Both the position numbers and the translations under genes were made by a program. From Edolisoma coerulescens (taxonomy: Eukaryota > Chordata > Aves > Passeriformes > Campephagidae): 64,000 nt of DNA. The stretch lies in the NCBI GenBank assembly GCA_013397115.1, contig VWZW01001370.1:445029-509028 (forward strand), in the 5' to 3' direction. Shown here piece after piece: positions 11,801 to 26,800 of this stretch; position 1 is the stretch's first letter, and the number at the start of each line of letters is the position of its first letter. Below the pieces are notes generated by a model that saw only the letters and a program-made list of their open reading frames with translations, was not told the DNA's origin and did not search any database.

Positions 11801-14800
11801 GGTTTTCCCTTTCTCTCCCTTGCCCCTGCTGAAGGGAGAAGGTATCTGCTTCCTGGAGGGGGAACCAGGCAGAAAATCTTCATCCAGGTCTAAGACATCT
11901 CTAAAGAAATTCCCACTTCATCAACCTGTGATGTCAAGCAATGGAACCTCTCACTGAACCAGCTCTGTTCAGCCCCTAAAAGGTCTATTTCCATAATAAT
12001 GAAGGAACTGAAAAAACCCCTACACCTTTTCCTTATTCATCTTTTGTTCAGCGGTGGCACTTGGCTGTTCAGACAGCAGCAGCTTTAATTTTGTCCCTTA
12101 TTTGAAGACAAATTAAATGGACTCTGAGGGTCAACACACATAATCAGGAGGGCTCAGCCATCAAGCCCATGAAACACAGACTTTGTAACAGCATATTTTG
12201 TCTTTGGGCTGTGCAGTCTGGATGGACTGAAAGTGGTCATGCACGTCAGTGCTTGACATCACAGCTTTTCTCAGCTCTGCTCTGTCCCTGCCCAGGTTCA
12301 GCCTGGGAAAATGCGGGTTGAAAGGTGCATTTCAGTTCCCTGGAATCCCTCTGGGTCCTCATTCTGCACTGCCTGGGAGCGTCCTGCATTGTAAATCTTT
12401 TTACCTCAGTCCTTTAAGCTTCCTCTGGAACGTGACCTTCCTTCTGCCAGGGGATTTAGAGGTTTCAGACTCTAATCCTCATTTTGGGGATACTTTTATG
12501 CATCTGAGGAAACACATACATTTCCTGGCACTTGAGGACATGGGTTAGTGCTGGTGCTGGGTTGATGGTTGGGCTTGGTGACCTTAGAGGTCTCTTCCAA
12601 CCTCTGTGATTCTGTGACTCTCTATTCCTCCAGCAGTGCCCAAGGATGACTTTGCCACCTGCCTGCAGGAGATACATTCTCCAAACAAACACCTGCTGGG
12701 TTTGCAGGGAGTTTTCTCTGTGAGGTCACCCCTCCTGTGCTGCCAGTCCCAGTCCAAGTGGCTGAAATGGCCTTTCCTGTTCCATTCCAGATGAGCCCTT
12801 CCCACTCAGCTTCCTCTTCCCCACTGAGGAGGGTTTGGGGCTTTGTGGTTGAGGAGGAAACTGTGATGCCCACAGATGCACGGGAAGGTTTCCCGGTGTG
12901 CTGCACCCCTCAGGTGCCCTCACCCTGCATCCGATGGCCCCGGGAACGGCACATCTCCAAGAGGCACTGCCCAGAATCTGCACTAATTTTATGAATTTCA
13001 GGACATTCTGATAGTGAATTCTGCATTACCAGATACTGAATACCCTTCAGGTTCTTTTGTGATGGCTGTAGCACTGATTTTACTATAAATAATGTGGTTG
13101 GTGTCAACTTTATCAGTGTTTATGTTGATGTCTGTTGGTTTATTAGCCTTTGAGTTTTTGGCAATTCTAGTTACTTGAGGCATGGCTTTAGTAAAATCAT
13201 ATTTTGTCACAGACTGCTATAATTAGGTTAATTAGTCATGGCTTCTACACAGCTTATTAGCGGGCTAAAATCGCCTTTTCTTATATCAAGAAGATTAAAT
13301 GCTATAATAAATTGTTTCTTCAACAAAGCTTGAGCAAAGCACACTTCAGATTTATATTTCAAATTCAAAGTGAAATTTAGCGTTCTGCTGATTTTTCACG
13401 GAAACACTGAAAATGCTCCAGCCCAGAGGGCTCCTTTGGCCAGGGGTTTCTGGCCAAGATAGTGCCAAAAGAAATCAATATTGATATTTGTGGCCCATTC
13501 TGAGCCTCCCACTTTGGGCACATTAACTTCCAAGGAAACCTCATTAAATGTTGAGGGCTCTGGGCATGCAACTGGCCTTGTGTGACTTGGCTGATTATTT
13601 ATTGTTGGGGGTTGATTAATAATATATGTAGGCCAATAATCCTTTGCAGTTGTGTGGCTGTTTGCAGCTCGTGGTGCTGGAACATCTCATTTAGGAAGCG
13701 CTCATTTATGATTTAGTTTTCCAGCTTCTTTCAAGTGCAGCACAAAGTTTCACAGAGCCTTTTGCTGTGATGTGCGTGCCAGGGAAGGTTGGTATTTACC
13801 CCTGGATGAAGAAACCCACGTCCCTGGCCAGAAGGACACGGTTTGTAGGGAAAGGTAATAGCTTTTATTATATCTGCTGATGGACCTGGGAAAATAGGCA
13901 CATTTCAGGCTCTTTGGTGCTTCTTTAAACCTCAAACAGGAATTGAATTCAAGCTAAATAAAGGCTGAGAAAAGCTGCTCTGAGCTTGGCTTGGTTCTGT
14001 TCATCACTCAGATGTGTGGGAGGGAATGGGACCTGTGGAGCCCCTGTGGAGGAGCTTTCCTTGGCTCTGGAGCAGGAGAGGTGTTAGCAAAGGGCACAGT
14101 CATTGCCTCGCTGCAGATCCTGCCTCTGGGTCATCGAGGGTTAGTTGAGAGCAGGAAGGGGACAGAATTTTGTCATTTAATTAAAGCAGTGCCTTTGCTG
14201 AGTCCCTGGCTTTGGTGCTCAGTAGAGTTGGTCGTTTCAGTCCTCTCATTTGCAGGGGCTTAGCAGTGATCCCTCGAGAAGGCAAAAGTGTTCTTTTGCT
14301 CCTAATGAGGTTTTCTGTCTCTTTTCAATCTCCTTTATTACAGCCCGTTGTACTGTTCTCCCCCTCTGCATTCCCAGTGTCTGCCCTCAAAGTTTTTATT
14401 TCTGTTGGTACTTCTGAAAATGTTTTCTGTGTCCGTGCGAGGCTGGCCATTTCTCCTGGCTTGGCTGGTGGTTTCCTCACCAGTAAATGTGTGGACACAC
14501 CTCAGACCACAGTGGCCACAACCGTGTGCAAATGGCCATTTGGGAATTCTCGTTGTGTGATTGAATGAACACGGAATCTACGTAGAGATTGTCCTCTGGA
14601 GGGTGAGTGTTCTCTGAACTGATCTCTGAATTGAGCTCTGAATTCATCTCTGAAGTGATGCTCTGTGGTCCCTTGAACCCTGTGTGGAGCCCAGGCTGCC
14701 CTGTTGAGCTGTTTTTGGTCATCCCCAGGCAAGGACAGACAGCTCCTGTCATGGTTCTGCTCTGAGCATGATAGTGAAATGATATAATTTGGTTTTAGGG

Positions 14801-17800
14801 TTGTTTGGTCTTTCAGGCTGGATCCAGACTAACCAGTAAAATGAGCCAGCAGTTGTTTGCTGGCCCTGGCAGCACCTGACTGCACACAGCGAACCTCCCC
14901 TGACCTCCCAAACCAGTGCCACCTCACCCGTTGTTTCCCGTGGGCAGCCCCGGGTCGTGCCCAGCCATTTCCTGAGAGCAGGAGAGCTCACCAAAGCCAA
15001 AGGTGAGCCAGCAAGACACTGGCAAATTGTGTGGCTCACCCTGAGCTTGTGCCTGGGCACCTTCTGCAGGCACAGAGCGAGGAGCAGATCAGCAGGGAGG
15101 GAACAGCTCCTTGCCCTCGCCCTGCTGGGCTCTGAGACCTGCAGAGACAAACTCCTTCTGCCCATGGTCTGACACAGCCTTACTCTGGAACAGCCCTGTG
15201 GGTTTAGGCCTGAGTTTAGACCTTGTGCCCATCAGTGCCTCAGAGCACAGGGTGTGTGCCTGGCACAGATCACCTGAGCATCCCCTGGGGCCAGCTGGGC
15301 TCTTCTCCAGCTTCACCACTGCTGATGGCTGTGCCCTCATGGTCTTCACTGCCAGGGTTGCCTTGGCCAAAACCAAAACCAGGAGAAGGTGAGGGTTGTT
15401 CTGGAGGGCTCTGTGGGGTTCCCTGGGACCCCAGCCATCCCAGCTGCCAAGTTCTCCCAAGCTCCAGCTCCCCCGTGTTGCCCCGTGGCCCCTGGCTCCC
15501 CGTGGTGCACGTGGCTGTCCCCGTGTCCGGCTGTTCCGGGAGCCTCGGTTGGGATGTGCATTTCCCGAGCCTGATTTCCTTTGTGATATTTCCTGCAGTG
15601 CCTCTTCAGTGCTGAATGCAGATGTGTCCCACGGGATGAGTGCAGAGTGAGTTAATGCACAGCAGGAGCACACCTGGCCAACTCGGATTACTTCTCATCC
15701 CAATCACTTCCCTCATCTTTTTCTGAAGAGGAAGAATTTTCATTATGTAGATATGAAAACGCCACTGAAAGGGCATTGTTTAATAAATGTGATGTTGAAT
15801 AATGAGCTCTAAATACCGAATTCAGCTTTCGAGGAGGAGAACAGCCCTAGACAAAGTCGTATATTAACTCCATATTTATAATTTTGCAGAATGCAGATGA
15901 TAAGATTGCGTGTGTGGCTTATGAGATAAAATACCGAATCATATATTTTGCATTTAAGGAAACTGGAATTTTTTTTGGACAAAAGAACAGAAATCTCTCT
16001 TCCAACTTTCACTTCTTGCACTTTTTAGATGAGGAAATTTTTCATTCTTCTCCAAGATTCATTGTGACACAATCTGCTGCACACATTGTGCTCTCTGTGC
16101 ATATGCAATGTCCTTTGATCAGGCTGGTCAGACAGGAAAGGCTTGCAGCTCACAGCTTCCCTTCTACATTCAGAATTATTATTATGCCAGAAAATCATAG
16201 TCTTAATTAAATATCTTCCATTAATTCAGTTCTTCAGATGTGCAGCCTTTTAGAGCATCTTTGATAGAAAACATTGATTGTGACACTTCAATGGGCATTT
16301 ATCTGCTCTCATCTAGAAGTTTCCTAAGGACATTCTTCTGTCCTCTGTATCAAGTCTCAGAGAAATATTCCCAATGTCTCACAGAAATGCTACTTGAGAA
16401 GGTTTTAGCTTTTTTTTTCCCCCCTTTTCTTTTTTAACCTGCTGGCTAACGATCTGATGCTTATCTGAAATACAGCAGAGATTGTGATCGCATCAAATAT
16501 TTAAGGACGCACTTTGTCGGTTTGATTGCAGAGTGGAAATCGAGTTTTTCTGGATGCTATACAGCCTCTGTCTTTCCCTCTCAATCCACCCTGACACAAA
16601 GCCTGCTGTCAGCTGGGCGTTTGGAATGTAAAAGCCTCTTCACTCTCTACATGGGAGGAGAGGGAAGTAATGGTTTCATCCTGCCCTTGGGTCACACCAA
16701 CCCCAGGCTGGGGCAGAGGGGCTGGAGAACTGGGAAAGGCCCTGGGGGGCTGGTGACAGAGGCTGGACATGAGCCCAGGTGGGCCCAGGTGGGACAGAGG
16801 CCAAAGGCACCTGGGCTGTGCCAGCCTTGGGGCGGCAGCAGGACCAGGGCAGCGCCCGGCCCCTGTGCTGGCACTGCTGGGGCACCTCCAGTGCTGGGGA
16901 CAGCTCTGGGACACTCAGGACAAGAAGGACATTGAGGGGCTGGAGTGGGTCCAGGGAAGGGAACGGAGCTGGGAAGGGTCTGGAGCCCCAGGAGGGGCTG
17001 AGGGAGCTGGGAAAGGGGCTCAGCCTGGAGCAAAGGAGGCTCAGGGGGGCCCTTGTGGCTCTGCACACAGGGCAGGGCTGGCACAGAGTGCTGCAGCTTC
17101 CATCCCCGAGGTTCTTTGAGCAGGGCTGTGACCACAGGTGGGGAGGATCTCAGGGCTGGGTGCCCCAGCTCTGGGAGGAGCAGCTCTGCAGTTCTGCCTG
17201 TTCTTGAGGCCAGTCCTGCTCTGGTGCCACCATGAAACCTCAGGTGAGACCATCACGGTGAAGAACTGGGAGAAGTCTCATCAGGGGACGAGTCCACACA
17301 TCTGTGTCCATTTATCAGGACAGAACCACAGACCTTGAGAGCTTTCGACGTCTGGAACAGCTGCTTCAGCTGAGTTCTTGCAGACCATGGGACATACTTT
17401 CTCTTTCAGGTTTGCTGTGCACTGGCCCATCTGGGATTTATAACAACCAAACCCAGGAAAGTTTTCAGAAATACACAAGTGCCACTTTTCAGCTGCCCCT
17501 GAGGCCCCGTGCCCAGCTTCTGGCTGTGTGTCCCTGATATGCTGAGAGGCATCCAAGAGTGAAGAGGAAAGATGGAAAGCACGGCTTGGGAGAACAGCCT
17601 GACTTTGCAAGGCCCATTCTCAAACCCACTTGAACAAACTTTTTAGAAAATAGAGAGAAAATGTCAACATGAACCCATCTGGGAAACATCTCAGGCAAAA
17701 TGAGGAAAATATGGTGGGTGGTTGCAAGCAATGAGAATATAAAGATTGTGACTAAGTCTCATTTCTGTTACTGACCTTCCCCATCAAGAGGAGCTGGCTC

Positions 17801-20800
17801 TAAGAATGCACTGGTAGGAGGGAGATGAGTGCTGAAGCCATTGTTCCCTAATTTATAGTATTTCACTGGAAATTTTCCGAGGAAAGGTGGTGAGATCTGA
17901 CCCATCACTCATCAGACTGCTTGTGGTGTCCACCTTGCATGCTGTGATGCCCTGGGACCCTGCAGATGGACAGGGTGGGTTTGTACAGGGATGTGTTGTG
18001 GCTCTGCGCACCTTCTGTCCCCGCTGACATGTAGAAGCAGCAAGGAGGAGTTTGAAGGGAGACAGGGGCATAGAGTGCCTTGAGCTTGTCAGTCAGCTTT
18101 TATGAAGGAAATAAGGAGGGTTAAAATAACATTTTTGTGTTGAAAGGTGATTGAAGCTTGGCAAACCCCATCAAATCTTTATTTTCACCTTTGGTAGAGA
18201 TTTTTCTTATGAGTTAAATTATTCAGGTAGTGCGGCTAAACAGAAAATAACACCTTCAGTGTATGAATAATACAACCCCAAACCTAGGATGGGAGAGATT
18301 GTAAATAATCCATCATCTGCTACATTAATTCCTCTAGTTAACAGTAGTATTTAAATGGAGCAATTCATCTGCCCATACATCTTTCTCCTGAATGATCCAA
18401 TCTATCAGTTGAAGCCAGGTGCAGGTCTGACTTTGCCATTCTTCCAGGAGCTGTCATTTTCCAGCTGTGAGGATGCTGCTTTTCCTAAAGGCTTTTGGGC
18501 CAGCTGCAGAAAATGAAAGAAAGGAATTATGAGTTTTCACTGCAACCTGTATAAGCAGTGCCCATGGACAGTGTAAGACCTTTACAAAGTGCTTGGGGGA
18601 TCACAGAACTGTTGGGTCGTTAAGGTTGGAAAAGACCTTCAAGATCCTTGAGTGGCACAACTGCTGAGCACTGTGAACTTCTCATTTGTGGATTTCTGCT
18701 TAAAAACTGTGTAACTCAATTCATAAAGCCACAGCTCCTTAATTCTGCGAGTGAAATCGTGACTAATCATCAGGATTTAATCATCTCACAGATTATTACA
18801 ACTGTGAGAATATTAAATATCATTTCTTTCCAGAGCTGTCAGGTTGTGTGATTTTTATAGAGAGAGGTTTGATGTTCAGTGTGTTCCCTACAGAATGTAA
18901 TTTTTTAAAGCAGAGGCTCAAGTTTTTTTTAAAGAAAAGCAAGATATATAAGTAAAATCTGAAGGTAAAAGCCAGATATAGCCTGAAGCCTCAAAAGATA
19001 ATGATAGCTTTTACAAAAACCCTCAAACTCCTTTATTTTGATTTCCTTCTGTCTTTTAAAACGCAGTTTCATGGTTGCTGGGGAGGTGGGTAACTGGGTG
19101 TTGGGAGTGTTCTGGCAGCTCTGCCTTTACTGGCTCTGTTTTATTTTCACCCTGTTTCTGTCAGTTCAGGGTGCAGCAATGAGGTGATTTTGTCCTGCCT
19201 TGCCCCAGAGCTGCTCTCGAGCCAGGTGACTCTGAGGAGGGGTGTTTTAAATTATGGAAATATTTTAAAATGCAAAACAATCTCTTTTTTTTTTTTTAAA
19301 GGATAATTCCTTTTGGAACTGAGGGGAAGGAAACATGGCACTAATATATGTGTTTGGGATGTTTTAAGGTTTTATAACATCTTCTGAAGCAACACCCTGA
19401 CTTGAGGCTGGTTTGAGCAGATGGTTTCCTTAGAACAGTTGCCTTTAGTGATCAGAGCAAGTGTTCCCTCTAATGAATACCCAGAACTTGTTGTGCTGTG
19501 TCTGGCACTGGGAGATAACCCATGGGCAGCAGCAGTGACAGCAGCCCTTTGGAGTTGTTCTCTTCTCTAGAGACTCCTCTGGATCATGAGGGTTTCCTCT
19601 CCTCCGGGGGTGTCCTCCCTGTCCCCCCAGACGTTGTCACCACAACGCTCCCCCCGTTCCCTCGGATCCTTGGCACTCCCAGGCTCTGCCCTGGCACCCA
19701 GGATTCCTGTCCCCCAGCCAGGGGCTGATCCACGTTGTGTTTCCCACAGCTGAGGGGGAAGGAGAGAGCTCTGCATCTGGGAATGTGTGAACCCCACGGA
19801 GCTGCTGACGCCCCAGCTCCGCAGTAACGCTGCTCCTGGCTTGGAGCGGGAACTGTCAGAGGAACCTGAAGTGATAAAGCAACTTGTCTGTGACTCAGTG
19901 AATGAAAAACCATTTTCTCTGAGGAGATGGTGGAGCCTCTCCTTGACATGGTGTGAAGAGCCCTGTTTTGCTGGAAAAGTCTCATTTTGAGATATAAACC
20001 CAAGCCCCTCTTGTTTCCAGCCATCAGAGATGATCACAGTGTGGGTTGCAAAGACAAGAGCTCGGGTCCTCCAGCCCTTTGGATCATTTTCTATTTTGGC
20101 CAATATTTTTTGTCTCTCTCAATTTCCATGACAACTCTAAGTGGCAAATGTACTTTTCATTATGTGGACAAAAATAGATGCCCTGCACAGGTTGATGTGC
20201 AGTTCCCATCTGCTGCCCCAATGTACCTCTCCTGCCTGGGAACAGGGATCTGCTAGTGCTGGACTAAATTTCTTGGAAAAATTCACACCAGAGGTATCGA
20301 AAAGCAATTAATATTCACAGAAAGATTACTGATTGAGAGAGCTTTCGCTCCACTGGCTTTTAAATAGAAGCATCTCCCATTAATACCATCACTCCTAATA
20401 AATGCTATTAAAATTGTTGACTAATGAAAATTTTAGTGTTAATTTATATAATGCAGAGTTTTTATTTGCAATTAGAGCTTTCGTGATTCTGCAATACGTT
20501 GTTCAGGGAGAGAGGGAGACTATCATTCCTGATTACATGTCTGTCATTTAGTTAGAAAAAAGCAATTTTTCAGAGTCTCCCTTGTTAACATCAGCCAAGA
20601 GACTTCTCGAAGCAGCAGCAGCCAAAGTTCTGAAGTGATATTTTAAGTAAATCACGTCAGAAGCCAACAGTGAGAAGATGTTTTATATAAGCACTTGCAC
20701 TGAGAATTCAACATTTGCCATTGTATTACACTCAGCCACGAGAGGTGCACTGAATACATTTATTGCTGCAAGGACCAGGGCTTGGCAGGTCAGGATTTGT

Positions 20801-23800
20801 GGCATCATTCCTGGGAATTTCAGTTTCTCGTGTTCAGTGCTCTGGTTTCTGGTTTTGCACAGAAATCAGGATGTGGCGCTGAGTTTGGAGCAAGTCCTTC
20901 TGTCGCTGACATTTCTCCTTGTTAGTGCAAATCCACACATGGAAACAGCAGCTGCTCAATCACTCCTTTGCTCACAGTCTCCATGAAATTCTCTGGATCC
21001 TTGGCAATTTAGCATGGGGCTGGTCAGTGGAGAGCTGAGCCCATCCGTGCTGTGGCACTGCAAACCCTGTGCTCTTCCCTGTGCCTTGGGTAGAGGTGTT
21101 GATGGAATGCTTTGGGCAAGGCTGGGGTTGTTGCAGAAGAGTTTATGGTGGTGTCTGCAAGTTCTCCTCTGCCCAGAGCTCTGGGTCTGGCCCTCGAGCA
21201 CACGGCCTGTGAGGGAAGGTGGGGGGATTTGTCCAGCTAGGAGAGGACAGAGCCATGTTCTCCACGTTCCTGGTGTGTGTCATAAGGATCAGCTGTGACA
21301 AACTGCAGCTTGGGAGGTTCTGCTTGAAGGTATTTTTTAAAGAATCATCTCCTTTAGTGTAAGGACAGCTCAGCCCTGCAGCAGGACACCCTCAGGGGCT
21401 GAGGGCACCCGCACGGGCTGAGAGCTTCACCTTGGAGGGCAGCATTTTGGTGGACACGGCCATGGGCAGACCCAGCCTGAGCTGGAGCTTGGCCTGGGCC
21501 CCTCCAGAGGGTTCTTCCAAGCATTGCTTCTGTGGAGCTGTGAGTGGATAAACATCCAAGGTCCTGGGTCACGGCACACTCTGGGAACAGCTCCACAACC
21601 TCTTTCCTTCTGTCCTCCACAGGCATTCGACCTGGGAACAGGCTGCCCAGAGCAGCTGAGGCTGCCCCTGGATCCCTGGAAGTGTCCAAGGCCAGGTTGG
21701 ATGGGGCTTGGAGCAGCCTGGGATAGTGAAAGGTGTCTCTGCCCAGGGATTTGAAATGAGTTGATCTGTCAGGTCCCTTCCAACCCAAACCATTCTGTGA
21801 TCCTGTAATGCCCACTGCTAAAACCATGAAGGCATTTGTTATCAGAAGCTCCTTTTTCTGACATCTTCCTCTCCTCTCTTCACTCTCTGGGACTAAATTC
21901 AGGCTATTAGGAAAACCAAAGTTTCACACTGCTCTTGTCTTCTCACTGGGAGGTGTTCCAGAGGGAAAGTGGGGTTTTTAAAACAGTTTCATCCTCAATG
22001 TCTTCTGCCTTATTTGCAACAGCAGCATATCCCAAACAATCCCTCACACCTCTGCCAGGGCCCTTCTGTGACTTTCTAAGCCCTGTGCAAGGGTGGATCT
22101 TCCCAGCTCATCTGAACAAGGTGTGAAAAGAGCATTTCCCAAAGGGCTTCCTTAGGGGCTTCCCACAGTGGGGCTGTGTGGGGTGGGAGCTGGAGCACTG
22201 CTGTGGGGAACATCTCTGCCCATCCAGGAGCTTCTCCTTCCCTCTGGTGCCCTTCTCTTTCTGTAGAAAACAGCTCACTCACTGTCTGTTAGCCTTCACT
22301 TGTCTTTAATCCTTCACTTGTCTGTTCCATTTCGTGTTCAGCCGCTCGCAGCTCCAGATCATGCAAAATGAAGATGTTTGTTTCAGTGAGAATTTCACTC
22401 GAATCCAGAAGAACCTTACGAGCTCTGCAATGTGTTCTGCCACCACTTGTCTGAAAGAGAATTTGGATGCTTCACTTGTCTGCATAACATTTATAGTTGC
22501 CACTTTCTAACTGCATTTTCATTGTAATTTTAATTTATTCAATGCCTTGCTGGGCTGTTTTTTGGGGCATTCTTCGGCTGCCTGTTTCTGCTACAGACTT
22601 GTAGCACCTAGAAGTTCATCTTTGTGTGCATTTGGCAAGTAGAAACCCAATGATTTGATTTTTATCACAGTCCTGTGTATGTGGAGGTTCCTGGCTCCAT
22701 GGTCACCATGAGATGAGTGGGAAGGCTCAGTGTTGTGGGTTCACAGGGGGATGTGAGCAGGGGAACAGGGAGAGAAGAGCAACTGCGTGTGTGTGAAATG
22801 ACCCAACCCATGGTAGGGGGGTGGAACGAGATGATCTTCAAGGTCCCTTCCAACCCAAACCATTCTGTGCTTCTGTGAAGACAGTTAATATTCCAACTGT
22901 GAAATCCCCTTAAAAATGAATTTTGGTGAGCATGGCGTGTCTGAGTGTTTGTTCAGCACGTTTTTTCAGCAGCTGCTGGGGGTTTTGCTGCACAGTTCTC
23001 CTCGTTTCTGTGGAATCAGTGAGGAGACCATGCAGCTCATGGGAATGCCAGCAATGTACTCTCCCCTCAGCCATGGGCTCCAAATTTCCAGCTCTCATCC
23101 ATTTCTGGGATAGCTGACAGCAGCAAGTCCTTGTCACCTGAGATTTTTTCAAACAGTAGAGGAGGGTTCTTCCCTTTTTGGGTAATGAACAGGGCGTGCT
23201 GGTTGATGCCAAAATCTTTCATCCTTCCCTGGACTGTCCCTTCCAAGGAGAATGGACAAAATCTGGTCCTGATGAGTTTCTGGCTGTGGTTGCCAGGCTC
23301 CAGCTCCCTGCTGGAGCAAACCCTGAGGAGTCAGTAGCGTTAGAAGAATGGTTCAGAGGCACATAGGACTGTTCTTCCTGACCTTCCTTGCATTTTTGCA
23401 GGCTCTCTCATCCATGGAGGAATTCCGAAACCTGGATCGGGATATCGAAGGGTCTGCGAAACGCTGGAAGAAATTTGTTGAGTCGGAGTGTCCTGAAAAG
23501 GAGAGGTTCCCCCAGGACTGGAAGAACAAGTCAGCTCTGCAGCGCCTGTGCATCATGAGAGCCCTGCGGCCCGACCGCGTCCCCTGCGCCCTCAGGTGGG
23601 GCCCGGGGGCAGCTCTGGGGCTGGGCTCTGTGGGGAGCAGGAGCAGTTCCGGGATGTGCTTGGATTTGTGAATGTCAGTGCGTTTTTGGGATGTGAGTTC
23701 TGCAATGCGGTTTCCTATCCTGGGGTCTTGAATGAACCGTGAGGGTGGGCAGGCCCTGGCACAGGGTGCCCAGAGAAGCTGTGGCTGCCCCTGGATCCCT

Positions 23801-26800
23801 GGCAGTGCCCAAGGCCAGGCTGGACAGGGCTCGGAGCACTGTGGAATAGTGGGAGGTGTCCCTGCCCATGGCAGGGGTGGCACTGGATGATCTCTAAGGT
23901 CCCTTCCAACCCAAACCGTTCTGAGATTCTCTGATTCTCTTTGGTGCATTTGAATATATAATATTATTTTGATCGTTTTCAAGTTGTCCAGGCCCTAAAC
24001 CCACCCATTTCCTTTGTCTAAAGGACATAAAAAAATGCATTTTCTTTCACAAAATCAGCCTTGCTCATGGGCTTTGTGCTCCAGCATCTCCTTGGCTCCA
24101 TCCCAGTGCTGAGCCACTGCTGTCCCTGCTCGGGGACACAGGCAGCAGGGGGGACTCCACCATCCCATACAGGTGTTACACACCTGCTGCAGTCTGGGTG
24201 ACCATCACAACCTCTAGAGTTCAATAACATCCATTTTAATTACTAGATAATTTTTGGCTGCTTCTCAGACACCAGTATAAAGAGTAGAAGTAAAGGAAAG
24301 TCTTAGAGAGGTTTTCTCTCTCTCTCTTTCTTTTTTTTTTTTTTTCTGTAAAATGCAAAATTTATGTGCTGCTGGTTCTGAAAGTTGTAGTGGTAAATTA
24401 TGTAGTGAAGGTAACTGGGCGAGGCTAAACTTCCTGAAGTTATGCACAAGCAACATTCTTGTTCCAGGGCAACCTAAAGGTCTTCCACTCCGTTAGGATT
24501 TGGTTTTCCCTTCTCTGTCCAATGTTCTGACATTTCTGTGATGCCTCTCATGCTCCTGCTTCCCCAGTAGTTTCTATTCCTGCACCACCTGACGTGCACA
24601 TAGCAGGGTGTATCACTCAGTGTATGAACTACATCTGTTTGTGCTTTAAAGTTCACAGAAAAACACAGACAAGGCTCAGTGAAGTCTCCCCGTGGTCGAT
24701 GGTATTATTTTTTATTAGAATAAATACTATAGTTTATCGTAATATTAATACTAAGCCATCTTCTTTTTCATTTCTTACTCTCATGGCTGGATTCTCCATG
24801 CGTCTCTCAGCTGAAAATATCAGTTTTCCTGTTGTTGTTTAGCTTGAGTAAAATAAGCTCTTGAAATTTTAGGTGCATATTTCATTTAAGCAACTCTAAT
24901 TCATTTCTTTTTCACTCACACGGCTCAGAAATAACTGGAACATCAAATTTCAGCCCCTTTCATATCTCTCTTTTATGAAAAGGGAATCCAAGTTCAAAAG
25001 CTTGGCTGGATATTTTTAGGGTCTGGGCACATCAAACTTTTCTGTTTGCACAGGAGTATCTAAATGTTAATTTTTTTGTTTTGTTTTGTCTCTTCTCTCG
25101 AAGTAGGTTCGGACACAACTGTGCAAACAGTTCACTGAGCCTTCCCCAGGGCTTTGGAGACTCTTCTTGAAATACACCTGAGTTACCAATACCTCAGTGT
25201 GCCAGCATTAAACACCTCGCTGGTGATCCATGGGCACCAGGACCAGTCCAAATCTTCCCATCTCTCTGGGGGCCCTGACCAGTCCTTGGGTGAATTTTAG
25301 GAGCAATATTCTGGGTGGCCAGGGGGATTTTAGGTGCTCTGGAATACCCCAACCTCATTTCCAGCTGCTGTTCAGAAAGGTGTGAGGCCCTTTGTGTCCC
25401 ACATCACGTGTGCAGCTCCATGATGATGGTATAGGATTTCTTTGGGATTTAAGATGACCCAACCCTGCCCAGCCCCTGGGAAGTTGGGCGTTCCAGCCAC
25501 TCTTCCTAGCAGATCCCTGGGGATGTTTGCTCAGTCTGGTTCATTCCCTGAGCCTAAGGAGCCATCAGGAGAAGCCCCTCTTACCCTGACTCACTCCTTG
25601 GAGCTTCAGGGCCAGCAGTGCACCAACAACTGTAATTTCCTGAAGAAGGATTTCCCCCATAAATATCCATTTCATCCTTCAATCTTATTGAAGGACATCA
25701 GCAAAAAGCTGCTTGTAGCACCTTGTGCTCCCCCTCCTCCACATCCACGATGAGGTCAGGTCAGTCCAGCAGCCACTGGTGAGATGTGGCTTGGTCATGG
25801 TGAAGTCCCTGCAGAAGCACTGCTGCCTTAGGGACACACCTTGGGGACAGTGCAGCAGGACCCAGGGCTCTGGTGCCTCCATGGTTATGGCACTCACTCC
25901 CCAGAGAAGGGGTCGTAGGCCGCTGTGGGTGTGTGTGGCACAGATCAGCTCTCAGACACTTATCCTGCAGGGTACATTTGTATTTTTGTTCTGGCACCAT
26001 TTCCCAGCTCCTGCTGCTGACAAGGTGACCCAGCCCCGTGGACACCTTGTTTGAAAGGCACCACGTGTAGGGACTCCTCCAGCCTCCCCTCTCCTGCTCT
26101 GGGGTCCCACCTGGAAGCCTCCCTCTCACCTCAGTTGTGCTTCTGAGTCCCCAAGGCACCGTTTCAAAGAGCTGAGACGTGGGGTAAAACAACGTTGTGA
26201 CCTCGGAGCTGATGGGCTTTGTTAAATTTTGTGAACCGAAGCTTTCCAGCAGCAATTTAGCAAATCTTGACCCTGAACAGAAAAATCTGCTTGAAAGAGG
26301 TACCAAAAATGTGGAAGCTTTTTTTTTTTTGCAATCCCTTAGGCGTTTCTATTCCAACTGCCTTTCACCAGTCCTTGAAGGAGCTTCTCAGCTCTCTTAG
26401 AAAGAATTTGGCTGCCTTCAAAAGGCCTGAGTAATCCACCTGCGCTCCAGCAGCATTCCTGGGGTTTGGATATAACGTTCCTACCTTTGAATCAGTGTTC
26501 AGTGTGTCTCTCTTTGTAAAGCAGTGATTTCAGGAGCTCACCCTGGGGGAATCCAGCCAGAACATTCTCCACACGCCGTGCTCTGCTCCGGCAGCTGCTG
26601 TGGAGCTGAACCTTTTCCTGTTCACTCCCTTGTATTTTTCCTTGTCACTCTCACGCTCCAGATATTCTTAGAGCTCTTCCCTTTTAGCTTTCCAGATCAA
26701 AGGAATTGTGTAAATCATCCGGACTTTCCGTGGATTGGTGCTTCCTCTGGAAGGCTGCTTGGATTGCAGAACACGTGGCAGGTTCTTGTACCTCGTACCT

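Larger units (their letters stand above)
11024..23401 (+). other. intron 4 (12.4 kb)
   Basis: The longest intron. Repeats: CR1 tails at 12529-12622, 16850-17072, 18598-18652, 21636-21808 and 22810-22878. Repeat-poor AT-rich islands at about 13000-13760, 15700-16540, 18090-18580, 18600-19080 and 20270-20680 alternate with GC-rich unassigned stretches. No additional exon fits the dynein alignment, since exon 4 ends at QSWGGIK and exon 5 resumes at ALSSMEEF as the family requires. Confidence 0.8.

Noticed and set aside
15089..15673. 194-codon open frame on the - strand in intron 4
   Set aside because: No domain, no splice context, composition of GC-rich intron; chance.
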